From positions 1-64,000 of the forward strand of contig JAKSRI010000001.1 in assembly GCA_024403695.1 (NCBI GenBank): a DNA stretch of 64,000 nt, in the 5' to 3' direction. Of this stretch, positions 1-6,839 are shown piece after piece. Each line of letters opens with the position of its first letter. Position 1 is the first letter of the stretch. The DNA comes from Saccharofermentans sp. Lineage in GTDB: Bacteria; Bacillota; Clostridia; Saccharofermentanales; Saccharofermentanaceae. The position numbers and the translations under genes are program-made. Below the pieces are notes generated by a model. That model had not been told where the DNA came from. It saw only the letters and a program-made list of their open reading frames with translations, and ran no database searches.

Positions 1-239
1 CTAAAGACAGTGGAATCGAACCGCTGATTAGATTTGCCAATCTTAAAGAAAAACGCCTAGAAGGATTAATCTCTCATTCAAGACATCAGATTAGTACAGG
101 TAAGCTGGAAGGTCTTAACAACAAGATAAAAGTAGCCAAGCGTATTGGTTATGGGTACCGCAACGATGACTACTTTTTCACTCTTGTTCGTTATATTTCT
201 TTGCCTGCTAAATTTTTAGTTCTCCCCAAGAAAACGTGA
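1..239 (+). CDS. ISL3-type transposase, C-terminal fragment (cut by window edge)
   Basis: The open frame (first complete codon at base 3) encodes about 78 residues ending at TGA 237-239. The end contains LEGLNNKIKVAKR followed by GYGYRNDDYF, which matches the conserved C-terminus of ISL3-family DDE transposases, including the glutamate-containing 'EGLNNKIK' helix. The N-terminal catalytic region lies outside the window, so I cannot say whether the element is intact. No clear terminal inverted repeat is visible in the 78 bases before the next gene. Its presence suggests that the accessory region to its right adjoins an insertion-sequence site. Confidence 0.85.
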   Translation, partial: KDSGIEPLIRFANLKEKRLEGLISHSRHQISTGKLEGLNNKIKVAKRIGYGYRNDDYFFTLVRYISLPAKFLVLPKKT

Positions 240-282
240 AGAGCCAAAAAATTCGAATTTTATGAATGTTTTTTTGAAGTAG

Positions 283-288
283 TATAAT
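283..288 (+). promoter_or_regulatory. -10 box of the small membrane protein gene
   Basis: A perfect TATAAT lies about 29 bases before the ATG at 318. I see no good -35 hexamer at the usual distance, so this is a -10-only call. Confidence 0.45.
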
Positions 289-317
289 AAACATCAAAAA
301 CAACTGGAGTCTTTCAA

Positions 318-818
318 ATGGTTTTATTGCCATCAATCTTTCTAAGCGCATTTTTCTTGATACTGGCAGTGCTTATCGCTGCTGGAATTTGTCTGTTGGC
401 CAAATGCGGACTCAGTTTATTGTCATACAAACTGAAGATAGAGAACTGGAAGCGCCTCTGGATTCCTTTTGTTGGATCCTGGCATGACGGCATGTTGATT
501 GGTCGCTATATGGGAATCAAACCCGGCCGCAACCCATGGAAGCTCATCTTAACGTTAGGTAGGCTCATCCCATTTCTTGTATATGTCGTAGTCTTGATTG
601 ACATTAATATAGTAAATCCACCGATTGGCGATGCTAACTTCGAAGGCGTCCTTATGTGGGTGTTCGCCATAGACCTCTATATCGTGGAGTTGCTGGTTCG
701 CGTGCTGAAGACGATTGCTATGCTGAAGAGGAAGTGCGGAGTGGTGAAGTCCTTTATCGTTGGTGTGCTGCTTCCTGACTTCTGGTCATTCTTTATGTTG
801 GGTAAGAAGCCAAATTAA
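318..818 (+). CDS. Small polytopic membrane protein (DUF5684-like)
   Basis: This 166-residue protein has about four hydrophobic segments (roughly residues 5-32, 50-60, 78-98 and 108-128) and a short basic tail. The pattern 'WKRLWIPFVGSW...G' followed by a hydrophobic segment resembles DUF5684-like small membrane proteins, where a W-x3-IPF motif precedes a re-entrant helix. No catalytic residues are visible and I assign no function. A weak ribosome site (CTGGAG) lies 8-13 bases before the ATG. It stands alone between the transposase remnant and the subtilase gene. Confidence 0.6.
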   Translation: MVLLPSIFLSAFFLILAVLIAAGICLLAKCGLSLLSYKLKIENWKRLWIPFVGSWHDGMLIGRYMGIKPGRNPWKLILTLGRLIPFLVYVVVLIDINIVNPPIGDANFEGVLMWVFAIDLYIVELLVRVLKTIAMLKRKCGVVKSFIVGVLLPDFWSFFMLGKKPN

Positions 819-1117
819 TAGGTAAAAATTTACGCGTGCAAATTGTGCATATCGCCAATACCCCATAAATCACCCTGTTGTGAAAAGTGTTTAATAAACA
901 TATAGTGCATTTATTGCTATTGCATAAGTGCACTCTTTTAATGTGAAGAGAATATGGCAGCTCCGCAAACCACCATACACAAAGCCGTAAATTTTATAAA
1001 AAACGTCTGTTATGCTACGCGAGTTATATATCAAACAGCCTCGTTTACAATTTGTTCACAAAATGCTATGGTGCATTTATTAGCAATATTTGCATAAATG
1101 CAATGGGGGATAAAGAA
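819..1117. other. Intergenic region with a duplicated hairpin/operator upstream of the subtilase gene
   Basis: This ~300-base AT-rich gap has no gene. It holds two related inverted repeats. The first, 905-933, pairs GTGCATTTAT with ATAAGTGCAC. The second, 1072-1102, pairs TGCATTTAT with ATAAATGCA and has an inner GCAA/TTGC pair. They are about 165 bases apart. The second ends two bases before the GGGGGA ribosome site at 1105, so it could be a protein operator or an RNA hairpin that masks translation of the protease. Confidence 0.6.
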
Positions 1118-3931
1118 ATGAAGCGTTTTAAAAAGTTACTCGCTATATTGTGCGCAGTAGGTTGCATGAGCTCCTATTCAGCAATGACAGTTCTCGCGGA
1201 CAACGAGCAGGAGCAGGCACATGAGCCAGAGACTCAGACAGTTGTAGATTCAGTGAATTCAAAGCAACCACTTTATAACGATCCGATGTTTGGTGAGCAG
1301 TATTATTTCTACGATTCTAATATTCTGCCGATACATGAACGTCGTGTATCTAATAGTAGAGTTAAAGTAGCAGTTTATGATTGGTGTTTTGGTCAGCTTG
1401 GTTATGATGTTTCTTGGTCTGATTATATGCCTGAAAAGGGAGTTCCCTTATTTCCTGATACAACAAGTTATCATGGAGCTAATTTATGCTCGATTATCGG
1501 AATGATTCCTGATGATGGAATAGCAGGTGTTGGTATTGCTAATAATGTTGAAATTGTTCCTTTTCACGTTAATCCAGGAATAGAAGACTATCCTGGATAT
1601 ACAACATCCGAAATGCTACGTGAATGTATGGACAACGATATTCTCATTGTTGTAAGTTCATGTGGTGTTGTTTGCGATGAGGAGACTTTGTTAGAATTTG
1701 CATCAAAGGGTGGTATTTTTATTAACTCGGCTGGTAATGGTGCTATTGAATTAAATTATTATTTTGGCGATAAACATGTAAATGGACCAGAGCTTCCTTC
1801 TTACTCTTATGAAAATGGTCATCTTGTTCAGAAAACACAAAATTTAGATGCAATGCTTTTAACTCAAAATGCTGATAATCTTGTGCGTTTATATTCTAAT
1901 AAACCAGGACATAATATTATGGTTGCAACTGGTGTAAAGAGTAACGGTGATTTTGATAATCTATGTTATGGTGCCGAGCGAGTTACTATTGGTTGCCCTG
2001 TTTATAGTACTATGTATGATCCAAATGGTTATGGTGTATTTACTGCGACTTCGTTTGCATCTCCAGTATTAGGTGGAATAGTTACACTTTTACAGAGCTA
2101 TTTTCCATCTGCTTCCACAAGCCAGATAAGACAAGCTATTGTAAATAGTGCTTTCCCAAACAAGAGTCTTAATGGAAAGTGTCAAGCAAATGGTACAGTC
2201 AATGCTTATGGTGCTATGCTTGAATTAGAAAGAATGGTCCTTGCTGATAAGTACAAAGTGGACCCAGCTCAGGTTATTACTGATGGTGAGTATTATATTC
2301 AAAATGCTAAAACAGGAAATTTTTTATCATTTGGTGATGTGAAAAGTGACGATTCAAGAGCTAGTGTTACCAAAGATTGCGGCGATGCTCAGAAGTTTAA
2401 GATTGAGGTTACCAAAAATCTTGAATATGTAATTATGCCTGTAGATGATAAAGACAACTGTCTATATTACAACGAGGAGCATTTACATGCTTATATTGGT
2501 GACTTTGGTGAAACTGGAAATCATGCATGGGAAATTGAATATGCCGGTATGGATGGCGATGATGCTCTCTATCATCTTAATAGTTGCAAAGATGAAGAAG
2601 CTACATACAGTTTGTATGAGACTTCTAATCTCCTTAATGCAATTAATAAGGGTAGCGGTACATATAAGTCTATGAATAAGGACTGGATTTTAATTCCAGC
2701 TTCTGATTATAAAGGTGTTGATCCTGTATATTCTCCATCTTATCCTAGCACAAAAGATTTACCAGATAGTTCAATACCCGTATTAAAACAAGGTGAGAAG
2801 GCCTCATTATTTGACCCAAATAAATCTTACTATATTCAAAATGTAGCAACAGGTGAATTTGTAAATGTTCATCGTTATGATAGCAAATCAATTCAGTTAT
2901 ATGATAGAGAAACAGATTTGTCCCCAATAACTAAAATGACTTCTGATTACTACAGATTTAAATTTACCCCTACTGGAAATTATACTTTTATAGAATCCGC
3001 CAGATATGACGAGTTTGATTCAGTATTGGGAATTGGATTTTCAAAGACTGACTATAAAACTTCTATATATCAGCATGCTGCCCAAAATAATTCAGATAAC
3101 AATATACGATGGACGATTGTTCAAAATGCAGATGGTACCTATTCATTCCGTAGTAAGATGTGGAATAGTAGTTATCTTGCCTATAATGATTTTTACGACA
3201 CGGCACCTCGGATGATTACCAAACTTTGCGCACTCCGAGTTGGAGATGAAATCCCAGATGAGGCTAAATGGCGTATTTATTCAGATTCTGATGCTGAGTT
3301 TATAGAAATTATGAATAATGCACCAGCTATGCCACCGCTCCCACACACGCTGAAGCCAAGTGACCAGAAGGACATTAATCCGGTGACACCAGTACCTGTG
3401 CCAACTCCAGCTCCAGCGGCGGCACCAGCGCCAACCACACCAACCACACCAACCACACCAACCACACCAACCAAAGAGCCTGCACCAACTCCAGTGCCAA
3501 CGCCATCATTTGATTTGCCACTCGCGGAAGGCACTTACTACATTACTAACAGCAGTGATGGCACTCGTCTCTCATGCGAGCTTGGAAGCCAGGACGTGCG
3601 CCTTTGGGACCCTGACGACTATTTCGTGCAGCAGTGGCAGGTGACTCTAAATAGTAACGGCAACTACGTCATCAAGCCGGTGGGCACAAACTGGGTGCTC
3701 AACTACCGCGCCCGCTTTAGAAACGGCGACATCGTGGACTGCACTAACCCTACCGCGGGTGCGAAAGGCCAGGAGTTCGTCATCGTGCCACGTAGCGACG
3801 GAACCTTCGAGATTCAGGCAAGCTTTAATGCGAATTTCACCATGGTTTATGACGGCCTCGACGTCATGTTCCTGGACTGCACGGGCCAGACCAACCCGAT
3901 GAACAGCTGGATTTTTACCAAGGTTAATTAA
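1118..3931 (+). CDS. Secreted subtilisin-like (S8) serine protease with three beta-trefoil (ricin-type) domains
   Basis: A 937-residue exported protein. The ATG at 1118 is preferred over upstream starts because GGGGGA lies 8 bases before it and a signal peptide follows directly (about residues 1-28, ending near VLADN). The S8 triad reads Asp88 (in VAVYDW, not the usual DTG), His119 (YHGANL), Asn207 (SAGN) and Ser312 (TSFASP). Repeats starting YYIQN mark beta-trefoils near residues 388-545 and 565-730, and a third at 803-937 follows a Pro/Thr-rich linker (755-800) with perfect TTP repeats. No sorting signal is visible, so it is probably secreted and binds carbohydrate. Codons are AT-rich in the middle (about 1300-3330) and GC-richer at both ends, suggesting domain shuffling. 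A rho-independent terminator follows. Confidence 0.85.
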   Translation: MKRFKKLLAILCAVGCMSSYSAMTVLADNEQEQAHEPETQTVVDSVNSKQPLYNDPMFGEQYYFYDSNILPIHERRVSNSRVKVAVYDWCFGQLGYDVSWSDYMPEKGVPLFPDTTSYHGANLCSIIGMIPDDGIAGVGIANNVEIVPFHVNPGIEDYPGYTTSEMLRECMDNDILIVVSSCGVVCDEETLLEFASKGGIFINSAGNGAIELNYYFGDKHVNGPELPSYSYENGHLVQKTQNLDAMLLTQNADNLVRLYSNKPGHNIMVATGVKSNGDFDNLCYGAERVTIGCPVYSTMYDPNGYGVFTATSFASPVLGGIVTLLQSYFPSASTSQIRQAIVNSAFPNKSLNGKCQANGTVNAYGAMLELERMVLADKYKVDPAQVITDGEYYIQNAKTGNFLSFGDVKSDDSRASVTKDCGDAQKFKIEVTKNLEYVIMPVDDKDNCLYYNEEHLHAYIGDFGETGNHAWEIEYAGMDGDDALYHLNSCKDEEATYSLYETSNLLNAINKGSGTYKSMNKDWILIPASDYKGVDPVYSPSYPSTKDLPDSSIPVLKQGEKASLFDPNKSYYIQNVATGEFVNVHRYDSKSIQLYDRETDLSPITKMTSDYYRFKFTPTGNYTFIESARYDEFDSVLGIGFSKTDYKTSIYQHAAQNNSDNNIRWTIVQNADGTYSFRSKMWNSSYLAYNDFYDTAPRMITKLCALRVGDEIPDEAKWRIYSDSDAEFIEIMNNAPAMPPLPHTLKPSDQKDINPVTPVPVPTPAPAAAPAPTTPTTPTTPTTPTKEPAPTPVPTPSFDLPLAEGTYYITNSSDGTRLSCELGSQDVRLWDPDDYFVQQWQVTLNSNGNYVIKPVGTNWVLNYRARFRNGDIVDCTNPTAGAKGQEFVIVPRSDGTFEIQASFNANFTMVYDGLDVMFLDCTGQTNPMNSWIFTKVN
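3435..3472 (+). repeat. Short tandem repeat coding for (Thr-Thr-Pro)n
   Basis: A 9-base unit, CCAACCACA, is repeated about four times within the subtilase linker. Such a tract can expand or contract in frame, changing linker length. Confidence 0.75.
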
Positions 3932-3970
3932 AACAAAAAGACGCGTCCACCCGGGCGCGTTTTTCTTTTT
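3932..3970 (+). terminator. Rho-independent terminator after the subtilase gene
   Basis: ACGCG (3941-3945) pairs with CGCGT (3956-3960). An A-run precedes the stem and TTTTTCTTTTT follows it, so it may work in both directions. Confidence 0.85.
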
Positions 3971-3984
3971 GCCTGCGCATCGGC

Positions 3985-3990
3985 TATAAT
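3985..3990 (+). promoter_or_regulatory. -10 box six bases before a start codon (probable leaderless promoter)
   Basis: A perfect TATAAT is followed by six bases and then ATG at 3997. Transcription starting 6-7 bases after the -10 would begin at the start codon itself. No ribosome site is present. The -35 region is weak (TTTCTT, 17 bases upstream). Confidence 0.6.
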
Positions 3991-3996
3991 GACTAT

Positions 3997-5229
3997 ATGA
4001 GAAAAATGCTTCCAATAATCGCGATAGTCGCAGTCTTGCTTATGGCTGGCCTCACTGTGTGGGTGGCTAAGCTGCCGCCTACCGAGCAGAAGGGACGTCC
4101 TTATGAGGAGCTCACTGAGGTGGTGACGGAGTACCCTGGTGTGCGCCGCACGGATTTTGTGGACGAGAACGGCGTGGTCACTTTCGCCAGCGACCGTAAG
4201 TTTGCCACCATCATTCGCGAGCTTAACGCGGAGGGCCGTAACATCCGTGAGCGCTATTATGACGAGAACGGCGACCCAGCGATTATGTGGATGGATCATT
4301 ATGGTCTGGCCTTCGAGTATGACGAGGAGGGCAGAAGCTATAAGTACACGTTCCTGGACGCGCAGGGTGAGCCAATGATGGGCAAGGGCGAGTTTTCCAC
4401 CGTGCTCCGTAAATACGATTCTGAGAACAGGGTGTGTGAGGAGTGGTATTACGATCTCGACATGCAGCCTGTGCAGCGCTCTGGCTATTATGGGTGCCGC
4501 TATCAGAGGGATTCGGAGGGACGAACCACCGAGACTGCATACCTCGATATCAACGGCAATGTGACCAAGTCGAACAGCGGTTATGCCATCGAACGCTATA
4601 CCCGCGACAGTGAGGGCAAGCTGCTCGTGACTATGTATTATGATGAGAATGGTGAGCCAACTCCTCTTGGTAGGTGGCAGTATGGCGTGCGCTACACTGA
4701 CGATGGTTCGATTATGCTGGACAAGGATGGAAATGAGCTGGTGACGCTGAACACTTTCCTTGACGCACATCAGTGGATTGTTTTCACCGTGGGTGCACTG
4801 CTGACTTTGGGTGTAGTTATTTTCCCTGTGCGAAAGGGGTGGCGTGTTGCTTTCGTGGCCGTTTATGCGCTTTTTATCGCGTACGAGACCCTGTATCGTA
4901 ATGCTATGGTTATGGGGGAGAGGCAGGTGTATTTGTTCGAGTCCGTGCGCCAGGCCTTTTCCACGGTTAGTACCAGGGTGCACCTTGTTGACAACATCTG
5001 GTTGTTCGCGCCTTATGGTTGTGGACTTTATACGCTTTTGAAGTTCCGTCGCGCGGTGGTTGTAGTAGTGGCGTCCACTTTGTTTATCGAAGGGCTTCAG
5101 TTGGTGGCGCGCCTGGGTCGATGCGATCTTAGCGATGTGGTGTGCAATTCCCTTGGCGGACTAATGGGCGTTATCTTCGCATGGGCGGTGATGGCTCTTG
5201 TGTCTGAGAAATTTACCAAAAAAATATAA
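3997..5229 (+). CDS. VanZ-like membrane protein with an extracytoplasmic YD-like repeat domain
   Basis: A 410-residue protein. Residues 1-25 form a signal anchor. Residues about 45-245 carry repeated units of the form 'YDENG-P......GY....Y...G', an imperfect 40-45-residue repeat like those fused to VanZ in other Firmicutes. Residues about 255-410 are four to five membrane segments with VanZ-like signatures: a 'NIWLFAPYG' motif, a conserved Glu-x2-Gln ('EGLQL') and a final 'SDVVCNSLGGLMG'. VanZ proteins affect glycopeptide or lipoglycopeptide sensitivity, but the biochemical role is unclear. There is no ribosome site before ATG 3997 (or the alternative at 4006), consistent with the leaderless promoter. 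Its codons are markedly GC-rich. Confidence 0.8.
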   Translation: MRKMLPIIAIVAVLLMAGLTVWVAKLPPTEQKGRPYEELTEVVTEYPGVRRTDFVDENGVVTFASDRKFATIIRELNAEGRNIRERYYDENGDPAIMWMDHYGLAFEYDEEGRSYKYTFLDAQGEPMMGKGEFSTVLRKYDSENRVCEEWYYDLDMQPVQRSGYYGCRYQRDSEGRTTETAYLDINGNVTKSNSGYAIERYTRDSEGKLLVTMYYDENGEPTPLGRWQYGVRYTDDGSIMLDKDGNELVTLNTFLDAHQWIVFTVGALLTLGVVIFPVRKGWRVAFVAVYALFIAYETLYRNAMVMGERQVYLFESVRQAFSTVSTRVHLVDNIWLFAPYGCGLYTLLKFRRAVVVVVASTLFIEGLQLVARLGRCDLSDVVCNSLGGLMGVIFAWAVMALVSEKFTKKI

Positions 5230-5311
5230 AATTTTGTGCTGATTTTTGTTGCCTAAAGTGTCCGAAAAAATATAAAATAAAAAAGTATTTTTTCTATAAA
5301 GAGGTTTGCAT

Positions 5312-6718
5312 ATGGGCGGATTTTTCGGTGTAACTTCCAGCGAAGATTGTATCTTCGACTTATTCTTCGGTATTGACTATCATTCACATCTCGGAACCAG
5401 ACGTGGCGGTATGGCCATCTATGGCGAGAAGGGTTTCCAGAGAGCTATTCACAATATTGAGAATTCTCCTTTCAGAACTAAGTTCGACAAGGACATCCTC
5501 GACATGCACGGTAACTATGGTATCGGTTGTATCTCTGACTATGAGGCTCAGCCACTTATTATTCGTTCCCACCACGGCACATATGCTCTTACTACAGTAG
5601 GTAAGATCAATAACGTCGATGAGATTCTCGATATTCTTTGCACACATGGCAATGTTCATTTCCAGGAGATGAGCGATGGTGAAGTTAACTGCACTGAGCT
5701 CGTTGCTGCAATCATTAACACAAAGGCTAACTTGATCGACGGTATCAAGTATGTTCAGGACCTTGTTGATGGTTCCATGTCTTTGCTTCTTTTAAATCAG
5801 AACGGAATTTACTGTTCTCGTGACAAGCTCGGCCGTACTCCAGTTGCGATTGGTAAGAAGCCTGAGGGATTCTGTGCTTCCTTCGAGAATTTCGCATATA
5901 AGAACCTCGGATATAAGAATTATAAGGAACTCGGACCTGGTGAGATCTGCGTTATCACAGAGAAGAACTGCGTTACTTTGGCGGCTCCTGGCGATAAGAT
6001 GAAAATCTGTACATTCCTCTGGGTTTACTACGGATATCCATCATCTTCTTATGAGGGAATTTCCGTTGAGCAGATGCGTGTTAACAACGGTGTAGCTATG
6101 GCTAAGCGTGACGATGCTAAGCCTGACGTAGTAGCTGGCGTTCCTGATTCTGGTGTAGCTCACGCAGTAGGTTATGCTAACGAGTCTGGCATCCCATTCT
6201 CACGTCCATTCATCAAGTACACACCAACATGGCCACGTTCTTTCATGCCAACAATGCAGAGCAAGCGTAACCTCATCGCTAAGATGAAGCTCATCGCTGT
6301 TGATGACCTTATCAAGGACAAGAGCATCCTTTTGATTGACGACTCCATCGTTCGTGGTACACAGCTCCGTGAGACAACAGAGTACCTTTATGAGTCCGGC
6401 GCGAAAGAGGTTCACATCCGTCCAGCGTGTCCACCACTTTTGTTCGGTTGTAAGTATTTGAACTTTTCACGTTCTCGTAGTGAGATGGACCTCATCGCTC
6501 GTCGTGTAATCGAGCGCCTCGAGAACGGTAACGTTACTCCAGAGATTCTTTCTGAGTATGCTGACCCTGAGACAGAGCGTTATAAGACAATGATCGGCGA
6601 GATCTGCAAGGAGTTAAACTTCACATCTTTGGCATTTGCTCGTCTCGATGACATGCTCGAAGCAACAGGCGTAGAGCCATGCAAGCTCTGCACATACTGC
6701 TGGGACGGTAGAGAGTAA
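5312..6718 (+). CDS. PurF-like amidophosphoribosyltransferase paralogue lacking the glutaminase cysteine
   Basis: A 468-residue protein with the full PurF layout: an N-terminal class-II glutamine amidotransferase fold and a C-terminal PRPP-binding phosphoribosyltransferase. ATG 5312 is preferred to an upstream TTG because GAGG lies 7 bases before it. The PRPP loop ILLIDDSIVRG (about residues 342-352) and the flanking 'VPDSG' motif are intact, and the tail ends in a C-x2-C-x2-C cluster (CKLCTYC). The N-terminus reads M-G-G-F-F-G where active PurF has the nucleophile Cys1 (C-G-x-F/V-G), and the next cysteine is residue 13. The usual HVRYST and NGN motifs are also absent. I infer an enzyme that uses free ammonia, receives it from a partner, or has another role. 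No other purine gene is nearby. Confidence 0.82.
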   Translation: MGGFFGVTSSEDCIFDLFFGIDYHSHLGTRRGGMAIYGEKGFQRAIHNIENSPFRTKFDKDILDMHGNYGIGCISDYEAQPLIIRSHHGTYALTTVGKINNVDEILDILCTHGNVHFQEMSDGEVNCTELVAAIINTKANLIDGIKYVQDLVDGSMSLLLLNQNGIYCSRDKLGRTPVAIGKKPEGFCASFENFAYKNLGYKNYKELGPGEICVITEKNCVTLAAPGDKMKICTFLWVYYGYPSSSYEGISVEQMRVNNGVAMAKRDDAKPDVVAGVPDSGVAHAVGYANESGIPFSRPFIKYTPTWPRSFMPTMQSKRNLIAKMKLIAVDDLIKDKSILLIDDSIVRGTQLRETTEYLYESGAKEVHIRPACPPLLFGCKYLNFSRSRSEMDLIARRVIERLENGNVTPEILSEYADPETERYKTMIGEICKELNFTSLAFARLDDMLEATGVEPCKLCTYCWDGRE

Positions 6719-6745
6719 TTTACTAATTATTTATTGCTGAATTAA

Positions 6746-6788
6746 CCCGCCGCATTGTTCGCATTGTAACAGTGTGGCGGGATTTTTT
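6746..6788 (+). terminator. Rho-independent terminator after the PurF-like gene
   Basis: CCCGCC (6746-6751) pairs with GGCGGG (6776-6781) and ATTTTTTAT follows. The loop contains a smaller GCATTGT repeat. Confidence 0.88.
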
Positions 6789-6839
6789 ATGTTAAGATGC
6801 TTGTATATTAATTTATGTGTAATGAGGTTGGAGAGACTT

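Noticed and set aside
1052..1117. An upstream start adding 22 residues to the subtilase
   Set aside because: The added residues precede the signal peptide, and the GGGGGA ribosome site fits only the ATG at 1118.
3928..4983. A long minus-strand open frame of about 350 codons opposite the VanZ-like gene
   Set aside because: It lies wholly antisense to a gene with clear VanZ and repeat motifs. Its residues are rich in His, Ile and Leu, as expected from reading such codons backward, and it has no ribosome site or family motif.
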